64,000 nucleotides of DNA from Methylobacterium sp. WL119 (GCF_008039875.1 NZ_VRUU01000002.1:1-64000); one strand, 5' to 3'. Numbered from the stretch's first letter, positions 51,136 through 59,377 are shown. Notes: a model not told the origin generated them from the letters alone. Program-made: numbers and translations.

Positions 51136-51152
51136 GCGGCGGACCTGATTCC

Positions 51153-51179
51153 GACGCGTCTCGCGCAACGAGGCGCGTC
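51153..51179 (+). terminator. Hairpin between fabA and fabB
   Basis: Arms GACGCGTCTCG and CGAGGCGCGTC pair over 11 bp with one wobble and a CGCAA loop, 17 nt after the fabA stop. It has no T-run. It may attenuate or protect fabA message instead of fully separating fabA from fabB. Confidence 0.4.
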
Positions 51180-51275
51180 CTCGCCGGTTGGAAACAGGCC
51201 GGCGGCATCCTAGCTGACGAGGAAGCGTGACGCTCGCCCCATCCGGGGGGCGTCGCCGTGGAGACGAGTTCTTTC

Positions 51276-52502
51276 ATGCGCCGTGTCGTCGTCACCGGGA
51301 TGGGCATCGTCTCATCCATCGGAAACAACACCCAGGAAGTGCTCGCCTCGCTCCGCGAAGGGCGGTCCGGGATCACGCGCGATGGGTCCCACGCCGAGCA
51401 CGGCTTCCGCAGCCAGGTCTCCGGCCGGCCCGACCTCGACCCTGAGGGCATCGTCGACCGCCGCGCCATGCGCTTCCACGGCGGCGGCAGCGCGTGGAAC
51501 CACGTCGCGATGGATCAGGCGATCCGCGATTCGGGTCTCGAAGCCGGCGACGTCTCGAACGAGCGTACCGGCATCATCATGGGCTCGGGCGGCCCCTCGA
51601 CCCGCGTGATCGTCGAATCGGCGGCGATCGCCCGCGAGAAGGGCCCCAAGCGGGTCGGCCCGTTCGCGGTGCCGAAGGCGATGTCCTCGACCGCGTCGGC
51701 GACGCTGGCGACCTGGTTCAAGATCAAGGGCGTCAACTACTCGATCGCCTCCGCCTGCGCGACGTCGAACCATTGCATCGGCAACGCCGCCGAGATCATC
51801 CAGGGCGGCCGCCAGGACATCATCTTCGCCGGCGGCTGCGAGGATCTCGACTGGACGCTCTCCGTCCTGTTCGACGCGATGGGCGCGATGTCCTCGAAGT
51901 TCAACGCGACGCCCGAGCGGGCCTCGCGCGCCTACGACGCGAACCGCGACGGCTTCGTCATCGCGGGCGGCGCCGGCGTGCTCGTGCTCGAGGAATACGA
52001 GCACGCCAAGGCGCGCGGCGCGCGGATCTACGGCGAGATCGCCGGCTACGGCGCGACCTCGGACGGGTACGACATGGTGGCGCCGTCCGGCGAGGGCGCG
52101 GTGCGCTGCATGCGCCAGGCGATGGAAGGCTTGAAGGGCGCACGGATCGACTACATCAACCCGCACGCCACCTCGACGCCGGTGGGCGACGAGAAGGAGA
52201 TCGAGGCGATCCGCGAGGTCTTCGGCCGCGGCGAGGCCTGCCCGCCGATCGCGGCGACGAAGTCCCTCACCGGCCACTCGCTCGGCGCCACCGGCGTCCA
52301 GGAAGCGATCTACGCCCTGCTGATGATGAACAACGGATTCATCAGCGCGAGCGCGCACATCGACGAGCTCGATCCCGCCTTCGCCGACATGCCGATCCTG
52401 CGCGAGCGCCGGGACGGGGCCAAGCTCGGGCACGTGCTGTCGAACTCGTTCGGCTTCGGCGGCACCAACGCGACCCTGGTGCTGAAGAACGTCGACGCCT
52501 GA
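51276..52502 (+). CDS. fabB: 3-oxoacyl-ACP synthase I FabB
   Basis: 408 residues, close to the E. coli length. It condenses malonyl-ACP with acyl-ACP and, with FabA, builds unsaturated chains. The nucleophile lies in [14 protein letters not shown], and the two active-site His in [11 protein letters not shown] and [12 protein letters not shown]. The start at [14 protein letters not shown] is typical; an in-frame GTG six codons upstream near a G-run is the alternative. Confidence 0.96.
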   Translation: MRRVVVTGMGIVSSIGNNTQEVLASLREGRSGITRDGSHAEHGFRSQVSGRPDLDPEGIVDRRAMRFHGGGSAWNHVAMDQAIRDSGLEAGDVSNERTGIIMGSGGPSTRVIVESAAIAREKGPKRVGPFAVPKAMSSTASATLATWFKIKGVNYSIASACATSNHCIGNAAEIIQGGRQDIIFAGGCEDLDWTLSVLFDAMGAMSSKFNATPERASRAYDANRDGFVIAGGAGVLVLEEYEHAKARGARIYGEIAGYGATSDGYDMVAPSGEGAVRCMRQAMEGLKGARIDYINPHATSTPVGDEKEIEAIREVFGRGEACPPIAATKSLTGHSLGATGVQEAIYALLMMNNGFISASAHIDELDPAFADMPILRERRDGAKLGHVLSNSFGFGGTNATLVLKNVDA

Positions 52503-52628
52503 CGCGTCGAGCAAGACCTGCGATCCTCCCCCGGCGGCGGCCGACACGGCATTCGGGAACGATCCGCGGCGAAAGGGATCGTTAACCACCGGAACCCATG
52601 CTTCCGGTTCCGGTTTCGTCGGAAAGCC

Positions 52629-52766
52629 ATGCCTTGGAGCGGCGCGCGCATGACCTTCGTCCTGATCGGATTCGTGCTGGCTGCGGTGATCGTCGGCTCG
52701 GCCGGCATCTACGCCAAGCAGGCGCTGATCGACGACGCCAAGGCCCAGACGCGCGGCTACTTCTAG
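52629..52766 (+). CDS. Small single-helix membrane protein between fabB and fabI
   Basis: 38 or 45 residues, depending on whether ATG 52650 or 52629 is used. One membrane helix (TFVLIGFVLAAVIVGSAGIYA) is followed by a short charged tail ending AQTRGYF. GGAG lies 10 nt before the second ATG. It sits in the 420-bp gap between fabB and fabI, too short for most gene finders. A small lipid-synthesis-linked membrane peptide is conceivable but unproven. Confidence 0.45.
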   Translation: MPWSGARMTFVLIGFVLAAVIVGSAGIYAKQALIDDAKAQTRGYF

Positions 52767-52922
52767 CGCGAACGCCCCCTTCGGCCGTCATCGAGCCCCA
52801 CCGGATGGCAGGGCTTTCGTTTTTTCCTCGCTGCCGATTGGACAGCGCCGTCCCCCGCGCCTAAGCGTCGGTCCCTGTCTACTGCGCTCGAAGAGGCGCA
52901 TCGCTCGGGAGTGACGGATCGG

Positions 52923-53753
52923 ATGACGGGTTTGATGGCGGGCAAGCGCGGCCTGATCATGGGCGTGGCCAACGACCACTCGATCGGCTGGGGCATCGCC
53001 AGAACCCTGCATCAGCACGGTGCGAAGCTTGCCTTCACCTATCAGGGCGATGCCCTCGGCAAGCGCGTCACGCCGCTCGCCGCCCGGCTCGATTCCGATA
53101 TCGTCCTGCCCTGCGACGTGGAAGACCTTGCCTCCGTGGACGCGACCTTCGCGGCCCTGGACGAGCGCTTCGACGGCACCCTCGATTTCGTCGTCCACGC
53201 CATCGGCTTTTCCGACAAGGCGCAGCTCAAGGGTCGCTACGTCGACGTGACCACCCGCGAGAACTTCTCGCGGACCATGACGATCTCGTGCTTCTCGTTC
53301 ACCGAGATCGCGCAGCGGGCGGCCAAGCGCATGCGCGAGGGCGGCTCGCTCCTGACGCTGACCTACGGCGGCTCCACCCGCGTGATGCCGAATTACAACG
53401 TGATGGGCGTGGCCAAGGCCGCGCTCGAGGCGTCCGTGCGCTACCTCGCCACCGATCTCGGCCCGGACGGCATTCGGGTGAACGCCCTGTCGGCCGGGCC
53501 GATGCGGACGCTGGCCGGCGCCGGAATCGCCGACGCGCGCCTGATGTTCAACCACCAGAGGGCACATGCGCCGCTGCGGCGCACCGTGACGCTCGACGAT
53601 GTCGGCGGCTCGGCGCTCTACCTGCTGTCCGACCTCTCCGGCGGCGTCACCGGCGAGATCCACTTCGTCGATTCCGGCTACAACATCATCTCGATGCCGC
53701 GGCCCGACGTGCTGCAGGCGCAGGACGAGGCCGGCGTCGTCGGCGACGCCTGA
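52923..53753 (+). CDS. fabI: Enoyl-ACP reductase (NADH) FabI
   Basis: 276 residues. It reduces trans-2-enoyl-ACP with NADH in the last step of each elongation round; this is the triclosan-sensitive type. GLIMGVANDHSIGWGIA is the FabI cofactor motif, and the Tyr-x6-Lys pair is in MPNYNVMGVAKAALE. LSAGPMRTLAGAGI is the substrate loop. A GTG four codons upstream is possible. It ends the fab row and converges on small genes 10 bp later. Confidence 0.96.
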   Translation: MTGLMAGKRGLIMGVANDHSIGWGIARTLHQHGAKLAFTYQGDALGKRVTPLAARLDSDIVLPCDVEDLASVDATFAALDERFDGTLDFVVHAIGFSDKAQLKGRYVDVTTRENFSRTMTISCFSFTEIAQRAAKRMREGGSLLTLTYGGSTRVMPNYNVMGVAKAALEASVRYLATDLGPDGIRVNALSAGPMRTLAGAGIADARLMFNHQRAHAPLRRTVTLDDVGGSALYLLSDLSGGVTGEIHFVDSGYNIISMPRPDVLQAQDEAGVVGDA

Positions 53754-53763
53754 GACGCCTTCG

Positions 53764-53853
53764 TCAGCGCGTCACGGCGATCAGGCCGATCACCAGGCTC
53801 GCCAGCAGCAGGATCAGGTGGATTCCGACGCCGTCGGCGAGCCACGCGCTCAT
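53764..53853 (-). CDS. Candidate 29-aa membrane peptide
   Basis: MSAWLADGVGIHLILLLASL continues as one hydrophobic helix to the stop. Its ATG overlaps the stop of the upstream 82-aa gene as ATGA, a spacing common in coupled genes and unlikely by chance to coincide with a clean membrane segment. No homologue can be named. Confidence 0.4.
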   Translation of the reverse strand: MSAWLADGVGIHLILLLASLVIGLIAVTR

Positions 53854-54098
53854 TCCGGGATACGGCCCGGGGGCAGCAACCCGGGCTCGCGCACGGGGCG
53901 GCGGACCGCGCGGCGCTCGCGCCGCGCGATGACCGCCCGCGGCGGCGGGGCGGACGGGTAGTTCGACGCGAACGGATTCGACGGGACGCCCGATCCGGTG
54001 AGCCCCAGCGTGCTTCCGGCGTAGCCCGTGCCCTGCGCCAGGGCCGGAAGCGAACCGGCCGCGAGGATCGCGGCGGCGAGCGTTGTGCGGTAGGGCAT
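53850..54098 (-). CDS. Small exported protein (82 aa)
   Basis: 82 residues: a signal peptide (MPYRTTLAAAILAAGSLPAL to AQ), then a short Gly/Ser/Pro region (LTGSGVPSNPFASNYPSAPP) and a basic C-terminal half rich in Arg (RRERRAVRRPVREP). The overlap with the next 29-residue gene suggests a two-gene unit. Its function is not known; the Arg-rich mature part might bind nucleic acid or the cell wall. Confidence 0.5.
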   Translation of the reverse strand: MPYRTTLAAAILAAGSLPALAQGTGYAGSTLGLTGSGVPSNPFASNYPSAPPPRAVIARRERRAVRRPVREPGLLPPGRIPE

Positions 54099-54166
54099 CG
54101 ATATCCTTCGTCCTGTGGCTCTCGTCAGATAGGGCTGCGGCGGCGCGGGCGGGAACGGAAAACGTC

Positions 54167-54394
54167 ATGGAACCGCATCGGATCGAGCGCGACGGCACGA
54201 CCTACGACGTCACCTTCGAGCGTGCGCCCGAAGGCTGGGTCGCCCGCATCCGCCGGACAGGCGACGGCGCGGTGCACGTCGTCGCCTTCGCCGACGGCGT
54301 GGGCTACGCGGCGGACGACCCACGCGGCTCGCTGATCGCCGGTTGCGCGGCGGCGATCGAGCGGCTGCCGTGGGGCGTCCCGACCAGGCACTGA
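54167..54394 (+). CDS. Hypothetical protein (75 aa)
   Basis: 75 residues, with no membrane or signal segment: DGTTYDVTFERAPEGWVARI and VVAFADGVGYAADDPRGSLI suggest a small beta-rich domain of the kind often annotated only as hypothetical in Methylobacterium. The ATG at 54167 is chosen because the upstream extension lacks similar character. It precedes the DUF2188 gene by 77 bp on the same strand. Confidence 0.55.
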   Translation: MEPHRIERDGTTYDVTFERAPEGWVARIRRTGDGAVHVVAFADGVGYAADDPRGSLIAGCAAAIERLPWGVPTRH

Positions 54395-54407
54395 TCGCCC
54401 GGCCGGC

Positions 54408-54432
54408 GGAACCTGCGCGTCGCCCCCGTGTT
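54408..54432 (+). promoter_or_regulatory. EcfG-like promoter upstream of the DUF2188 gene
   Basis: GGAAC (54408-54412), 16-nt spacer, then TGTT (54429-54432) in place of CGTT. The start codon is 39 nt downstream. One mismatch in the -10 element makes this weaker than the other three candidates. Confidence 0.5.
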
Positions 54433-54471
54433 CGCGCTGGACAGATCCTGTTCTCAAGACCGGAGTTTTCG

Positions 54472-54711
54472 ATGTCCGAAGTCACCTATCACGTCGTCGA
54501 GCATGATGGCGGATACGCCTACAAGGTCGGCGACGTCTTCTCGGAGACCTTTCCGAGCCGCGACGAGGCCCTCCAGGCGGCACAGGCCGCCGCGGCCGAG
54601 CAGCAGGTGCCGGGCTCGACCGAGGGCATCCGCTATCAGGACGGTGCCGGCGCGTGGCACGACGAGACCGCGCGCGGCGACGACCGCCCGACCGCGAAGG
54701 TCGCGGACTGA
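54472..54711 (+). CDS. DUF2188 family protein (79 aa)
   Basis: 79 residues: VEHDGGYAYKVGDVFSETFP then SRDEALQAAQAAAAEQQ fits the two-strand-plus-helix DUF2188 domain, a small cytoplasmic unit of unknown function. The C-terminus is acidic and polar. An EcfG-like promoter lies upstream. DUF6880 follows after 24 bp and is likely on the same message. Confidence 0.75.
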   Translation: MSEVTYHVVEHDGGYAYKVGDVFSETFPSRDEALQAAQAAAAEQQVPGSTEGIRYQDGAGAWHDETARGDDRPTAKVAD

Positions 54712-54735
54712 TCGAGACCCGTCCCGCGTCGAACG

Positions 54736-56271
54736 ATGGCACGCAAGGCGGCCTCGGTGCCGCGGAAGCCGAAGACCGAACCGGAACCGGACGTCGTGCC
54801 GGTTCTGGCGAAGCTGCCGAAGGGTGCACGCCGCACGACGCCGTCCCGTGAGACGCTCGCCGCCCTCGCCCCCGATCGGCTCATCGGCCTGATCCTCGCC
54901 GAGACTGCCCGCAACGCCGCGTTCAAGAAGCTCGTGAGCGCGGCGCTCGCCTCCCTGCAGGGGCCGGAAGCGGTCGCGGCGATCGTCGACCGGCGGCTGA
55001 CCGCCCTGGAGGGCGCCCGCGGCTTCATCGACTGGCAGAAGCGCCGGGCGTTCACCACGGATCTCGGCGCGATGGTCACGGTGATCCTCACCGAGCTCGC
55101 GCCGCTCGATCGCATGGCGGCTCTCGAACGCCTGGTGCGCTTCCTCGGCGGCGCCGACGCGGTGCTTAACCGCGTGGACGACGGTTCGGGCGCGATCCAG
55201 GCGATCTACGAGCGCGCTTCGGATGCCGTGGTCGAGATTGCCGCAGAGCTCGAGCCGGACGAGGCCGGGCGGTTCGCGCTGACGCTGATCCCGCGCTTCG
55301 TCGCCGACCCCTACGGGCCGTTCGGCGTGCTGATCCGCGATCTGGTCCCGCGCCTCCCCGCTGCCGCCCTCGCCTCGCTCGATGCGAAGCTCGCCGAGGC
55401 GGCGGACACGAAGCATCGGGCCGCGGATGCACCGAACGGGCCCGCGGCCTCGCGAGCCGATCTCCGCCACGGGAACATCCTGCGCGTCCGTCAGGACATC
55501 GCCGACCGGCGCGGCGACGTCGCGGCCTACATCGCGCTCGAGCAAGCGATCATGCCCGGCCGTCCCGACGGGACCGAGATCGCAGGGCGCCTGCTCGCGG
55601 CCGGGCGGGCCGCCGAGGCGCTGGATTGGATCCGCCGCCCGAAATCATCGCGGAGCGGCGTGATCACCCGCGCGATGCTCGCGACCGGAGATGCGGCGCT
55701 CGACGGCCCGGACCGCGAGCGGATCGGGCTGGAGATCCGCATCCTCGATGCGCTCGACCGACGCGAGGAGGCTCAGGCTCTGCGCTGGCAGGGGTTCGAA
55801 GCGACGCTCGACGCCGACATGCTCCGCGGGCACATCGCCAAGCTTCCGGATTTCGAGGACGAGGAGGTGCTGGAGCGCGCCCTCGACCACGTCGCCCGGC
55901 ACGACGATGCCCATCGCGCGCTGGCCTTCCTGGTGGCGTGGCCGAGCTTCGACCGCGCGGCGCGCCTCGTCTTCGATCGCCGCGCGGAGTGGCGGAGCGA
56001 GGCCTATCGCCTGCTCGGTCTGGCGGCGGAGGCGCTGGAGCTCGATCATCCGGCCGCGGCGACGCTGCTGCTGCGCCGGATGATCGACGACATCCTCCGG
56101 GACGGACGCAGCAGCGCCTACCCCTATGCCGCCCGCCACCTCGCCGCCCTCGACGGAATGGCGCCGCGCCTGGCGCCGGGATCGATCGATCCCTCGCCCG
56201 AGGCCTACCGTACCGGCCTGCGGACGGCGCATGGACGCAAGCACGGGTTCTGGTCGCTCGTGCCGGCGTGA
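54736..56271 (+). CDS. DUF6880 family protein
   Basis: 511 residues, entirely helical in appearance, with repeated Ala/Leu/Arg-rich segments and conserved HDDAHRALAFLVAWPSFDRA and YPYAARHLAALDG stretches; the pattern suggests an alpha-solenoid of tetratricopeptide-like repeats and is known as DUF6880 in Hyphomicrobiales. No catalytic motif is visible. It probably serves as a scaffold. It lies 24 bp behind the DUF2188 gene. Confidence 0.75.
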   Translation: MARKAASVPRKPKTEPEPDVVPVLAKLPKGARRTTPSRETLAALAPDRLIGLILAETARNAAFKKLVSAALASLQGPEAVAAIVDRRLTALEGARGFIDWQKRRAFTTDLGAMVTVILTELAPLDRMAALERLVRFLGGADAVLNRVDDGSGAIQAIYERASDAVVEIAAELEPDEAGRFALTLIPRFVADPYGPFGVLIRDLVPRLPAAALASLDAKLAEAADTKHRAADAPNGPAASRADLRHGNILRVRQDIADRRGDVAAYIALEQAIMPGRPDGTEIAGRLLAAGRAAEALDWIRRPKSSRSGVITRAMLATGDAALDGPDRERIGLEIRILDALDRREEAQALRWQGFEATLDADMLRGHIAKLPDFEDEEVLERALDHVARHDDAHRALAFLVAWPSFDRAARLVFDRRAEWRSEAYRLLGLAAEALELDHPAAATLLLRRMIDDILRDGRSSAYPYAARHLAALDGMAPRLAPGSIDPSPEAYRTGLRTAHGRKHGFWSLVPA

Positions 56272-56278
56272 GGCCGAA

Positions 56279-56638
56279 TCACACCGTCTCGATCGCGTCG
56301 ACGCGGTCCGGGTAGAAGGCGAGATGCCCTGCGATCTCGGCGACCGCCGGAAACGGCGCCTCGTAGCTCCAGACCGTGTCGGGGCGCGATGCGTCGCCGA
56401 CCGCGAGGCTGAAGTAGCTCGCATCGCCCTTGTACGGGCAGTGGCTGGTCCGCGCCGACTTCGTGAAACGCGAGAGGTCGGCATCGCTGCGCGGAATGTA
56501 GAGAACCGGAGGGTACGACGCTTCCTTGAGGGAAAGCACCCGCTCGCTCTCGGCGACGGCGACGCCGTCGAGCATCACCCGGACGCGGCCCGGATGCGGC
56601 GTGATGGTGATCGGATGGTCGGGGCCAGGTTGCTTCAT
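56279..56638 (-). CDS. DUF427 family protein
   Basis: 119 residues: HPGRVRVMLDGVAVAESERV, PPVLYIPRSDADLSRF and SHCPYKGDASYFSL are the DUF427 signature, a small cytoplasmic beta-fold of unknown function found widely in bacteria. Its ATG overlaps the methyltransferase stop as ATGA, so it is the second gene of a coupled pair. Confidence 0.85.
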   Translation of the reverse strand: MKQPGPDHPITITPHPGRVRVMLDGVAVAESERVLSLKEASYPPVLYIPRSDADLSRFTKSARTSHCPYKGDASYFSLAVGDASRPDTVWSYEAPFPAVAEIAGHLAFYPDRVDAIETV

Positions 56639-57534
56639 CGCGGAATCCTCTCGCTCGGGTTCAACTCGATGGTGCCGAGGGCGTCGGCGAGCCGTGCCTT
56701 CGCGCTGCCGGGCTTCAGCGGGACCTGCTGGCTCGCATGCGGCGCCCAGCCGGTGAGCCACAGGATCTCGAAGCTGGCGCGAAGCCGCCCGTCCGCGTCG
56801 GCGAAGCGCGACGCGTAGATGTCCGCCATCCGCATCAGCGTCGCCCGCCGCAGGGGCGTGCGGCGGCGCTCGACCAGCGCGTTGGTCAGGCCCATGGCGC
56901 GCAGGTCCCGCATCAGGGAAAACGGGTCTGCGTAGCGCACCGTCACGGTCTCGGTGTCGGCGACCGGCAGGGCGAAGCCGGCGCGCTGCAACAGGGCGCC
57001 GGCCTCGCGCACCTCGGCGAACGGCGCGACCCGCGGGCTGACGCCGCCCTCGACCTCGCTTTCGGCCTGGGCGAAGCTCGCCCGCAGCTCGTTCAGGGTG
57101 GCGCCGCCGAGCAGGCAGCCGAGGAACAGCCCGTCGGGGCGAAGCGAACGGCGGAGCTGCACCAGCGTTCCGGGAAGATCGTTGACGCCCTGGAGCGCCA
57201 GCAGCGACACGGCGAGGTCGAAACCCTCGGGCGCGGCCGGCAGCGCCTCGGGGTCGGCGACCGCTTGCCGGACGCCGGGCACGGCCCGGTCCAGGATCGG
57301 CGCGAGGCGTAGGACCGTCGCGTCGGGGTAACGCGCCGACAGGACGCGCGCGGCCGCCGCGGTCGGCGTCGCGAGATCGAGGCTTCGGGTGAAGTCACGC
57401 AGCACCGCGCCGAGGCGATCGTCGAGATCCTCCGCGACACGGGCGATCAGGAAATCGGCAAAGCCCGCACGCTGCGCCCGCGCCAAGCGTCGGCGGGCGA
57501 GGACGGTGTCGAACAGGGGCGAAGGCGCTGTCAT
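56635..57534 (-). CDS. NDUFAF5/BioC-like methyltransferase-fold protein
   Basis: 299 residues. FDTVLARRRLARAQRAGFADFL, LQGVNDLPGTLVQLRRSLRP and DGLFLGCLLGGATLNELR resemble the NDUFAF5 family, which in mitochondria hydroxylates a complex I subunit during assembly. The SAM-binding motif I, normally rich in Gly, is LDLATPTAAAARVLSARYP and lacks glycine, so methyl transfer is doubtful. The start at MTAPSPLFD is preferred over four extra codons. It is coupled to DUF427 by a 4-nt overlap. Confidence 0.8.
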   Translation of the reverse strand: MTAPSPLFDTVLARRRLARAQRAGFADFLIARVAEDLDDRLGAVLRDFTRSLDLATPTAAAARVLSARYPDATVLRLAPILDRAVPGVRQAVADPEALPAAPEGFDLAVSLLALQGVNDLPGTLVQLRRSLRPDGLFLGCLLGGATLNELRASFAQAESEVEGGVSPRVAPFAEVREAGALLQRAGFALPVADTETVTVRYADPFSLMRDLRAMGLTNALVERRRTPLRRATLMRMADIYASRFADADGRLRASFEILWLTGWAPHASQQVPLKPGSAKARLADALGTIELNPSERIPR

Positions 57535-57627
57535 CTGCCCCATCACATGGCGCTCGGATCGCTGTCTTGCCAGCGGCGCGACCGACGGGTGGCGAGGGCC
57601 GGACGACGATCACACTTCTGAGAGGGT

Positions 57628-57652
57628 GGAACGGGACCGGGGCGTCGCCGTT
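57628..57652 (+). promoter_or_regulatory. EcfG-type general stress promoter upstream of the glycine-zipper gene
   Basis: GGAAC (57628-57632) and CGTT (57649-57652) with a 16-nt spacer, 48 nt before the ATG. An exact consensus match. Confidence 0.75.
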
Positions 57653-57700
57653 CCTGGTCAGTTCCATCGGCCGCTCGGCCGCGTACCGGAGTCCCATCCC

Positions 57701-57925
57701 ATGATCCGCTTCCTGTCCGGGGCCGCGCTGGCCCTCTCGATCGTCGCTTTCGGCTCGGCCGCCGATGCCAAGGGTTGCATCAAGGGCGCCATCGTCGGCG
57801 GGATCGCCGGGCACTATGCCGGCCATCATGGGCTCGTCGGCGCTGCGGCCGGCTGCGCCATAGGCCGCCATCGCGCGAATGCCGAGGCCCGCCGCAACGA
57901 TCAGACCGCGCCGACGACGCGCTGA
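57701..57925 (+). CDS. Exported glycine-zipper-like protein (74 aa)
   Basis: 74 residues. A signal peptide (FLSGAALALSIVAFGSA to ADA) is followed by KGAIVGGIAGHYAGHHGLVG then AAAGCAIGRHRANAEARR, a short Gly-spaced helix of the glycine-zipper kind with one Cys, and a polar end. Such proteins insert in or coat membranes. An exact EcfG promoter upstream suggests induction in stress. No named family. Confidence 0.7.
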   Translation: MIRFLSGAALALSIVAFGSAADAKGCIKGAIVGGIAGHYAGHHGLVGAAAGCAIGRHRANAEARRNDQTAPTTR

Positions 57926-57967
57926 GGCGCGCTCCCGATCGCGTCGACGCGGCGGACGGATCGGGCG

Positions 57968-58768
57968 GTGCATGCGCCTGAGACGTCGAGCATCGAGATC
58001 GGCCGTGCGTCGAAGGGCGCGCGGCCTTTCGCCGTTCTGGGTCGCGTCGCCCGCGCCCTGGTCGGTCTCGTCTACCCGCCGTCCTGCGCCGGCTGCGGCG
58101 CGGCGACCGCCGATCCCGGCGCGCTCTGCCCGTCCTGCTGGGCCGGCCTGCGCTTCATCGAGGAGCCGTGCTGCGCGCGGTACGGCACCCCGTTCGCCGT
58201 CGATCTCGGAATCGGTCCCCTGCTGTCGCCGCGGGCGATCAGCGAGCCGCCGGTCTTCGCGCGGGCCCGCGCCGTGGCGCTCTACAACGACACCGCCCGC
58301 AGCCTCGTCCATCGCCTGAAGTACCAGGACCGCCTCGACCTCGCCAAGGCGATGGCCGCGATGATGGCGGCGTCCGGCGCGGCGCTGATCGCGGAGGCCG
58401 ACTGCGTCGTGCCGGTGCCGCTGCATCGCTGGCGCCTGTGGCGGCGGCGGTTCAACCAGGCGGCGCTGCTGGCGCGGCCGGTCGCCCGGGCCGGCAGCCT
58501 GCCGTTCTTGCCGCGGGCCCTGGCGCGGGTGAAGGCGACGCGCTCGCAGGTCGGGCTGACTCGCGCCGGGCGTGCCGAGAACCTTCAGGGCGCCTTCCGG
58601 GTGCCGGCGGCGCATCGGGCCGGCATCCAGGGACGGCGCGTCCTCCTCGTCGACGACGTCACCACCACCGGCGCGACCGCCAACGCCGCCGCCCGCGCCC
58701 TGCTGCGCGGCGGGGCCGCTTCGGTCGACCTGCTCACCTTCGCCCTGGTGGCCGACCCGATCGGTTGA
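57968..58768 (+). CDS. ComF family amidophosphoribosyltransferase-like protein
   Basis: 266 residues with a GTG start. An N-terminal zinc-ribbon-like Cys set (PSCAGCG, LCPSCWAG, CCARYG) precedes a phosphoribosyltransferase domain with VPLHRWRLWRRRFNQAALLA and the PRPP motif VLLVDDVTTTGATANAAARA. ComF proteins assist DNA uptake in competent bacteria; in alphaproteobacteria the role is less clear. A ComEA-like gene is 34 kb away and no other competence gene was seen. Confidence 0.88.
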   Translation: MHAPETSSIEIGRASKGARPFAVLGRVARALVGLVYPPSCAGCGAATADPGALCPSCWAGLRFIEEPCCARYGTPFAVDLGIGPLLSPRAISEPPVFARARAVALYNDTARSLVHRLKYQDRLDLAKAMAAMMAASGAALIAEADCVVPVPLHRWRLWRRRFNQAALLARPVARAGSLPFLPRALARVKATRSQVGLTRAGRAENLQGAFRVPAAHRAGIQGRRVLLVDDVTTTGATANAAARALLRGGAASVDLLTFALVADPIG

Positions 58769-58786
58769 GCGGGGGCGCGATCGTTC

Positions 58787-59377
58787 TCACGCGGGCGGCG
58801 GGTTTCGCGACTGAAGCGCCGCGATCGTCAGGTCGAACGCCTCGGCGATGCTCTCGTGCCAGAGCGAGAACGGGGTGGGCCGTTCGAGGTGCACGGCGGC
58901 CTCGGCCTCCGTCCCGCTGGCCTGCAGGTCGGCGCCGTGCCGGATCGCGAGGCGGCGCATCGGTCCGTTCATGGCCAAGCACCGCACGTGCAAATCGCCG
59001 ACGCCACGATTGCGCGCCGCTTCCGTGATCCGCGTGAACAGCGCCCCGCCGATGCCGCGACGCCGGTAGGCGCGCTCCACCGCGAAGGCCGCCTCGGCCT
59101 GCCTGCCGAGATCGAGCGGCGTCGCACCCGGGCCGGACGGTCGCAGCTCCGCGACCCCGCGCAGGGTGCCGGACACGAAGGCACCGAAGATCAATCCGTC
59201 GGCCGTGACGGCGCGCTCGGCATAGGCACGGATCCCGGCCTCGCCGACGCTTCCCATGAACCGGTTCGCGCGGGTTTCGGGGTCCAGGCGCAGGAAGTAG
59301 GCGAGGATCTGCGCGCGGTCGCTCGCGCGCAGGCGTCGGATCGTGTGTCCCGCCGGTTTCGGCTCGGGCAATGCCAT
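58787..59377 (-). CDS. GNAT family N-acetyltransferase
   Basis: 196 residues. IRRLRASDRAQILAYFLRLD then ETRANRFMG starts the fold. AAFAVERAYRRRGIGGALFT carries the acetyl-CoA binding Q/R-x-x-G-x-G/A pattern as RRRGIG. It likely acetylates an amine on a small molecule or protein. Start at MALPEPKPAG (59377) is chosen; upstream residues are unlike the family. It is divergent from zapE across 286 bp that hold a palindromic operator candidate. Confidence 0.82.
   Translation of the reverse strand: MALPEPKPAGHTIRRLRASDRAQILAYFLRLDPETRANRFMGSVGEAGIRAYAERAVTADGLIFGAFVSGTLRGVAELRPSGPGATPLDLGRQAEAAFAVERAYRRRGIGGALFTRITEAARNRGVGDLHVRCLAMNGPMRRLAIRHGADLQASGTEAEAAVHLERPTPFSLWHESIAEAFDLTIAALQSRNPPPA

Noticed and set aside
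52551..52585. GGAAC and CGTT upstream of the small fab-row gene as an EcfG promoter
   Set aside because: The spacer is 19 nt, outside the 16-17 nt range of the consensus.
55780..55800. GGTTCGAAGC resembling a tRNA T-arm
   Set aside because: It lies inside the DUF6880 coding region and has no matching acceptor or anticodon stems.
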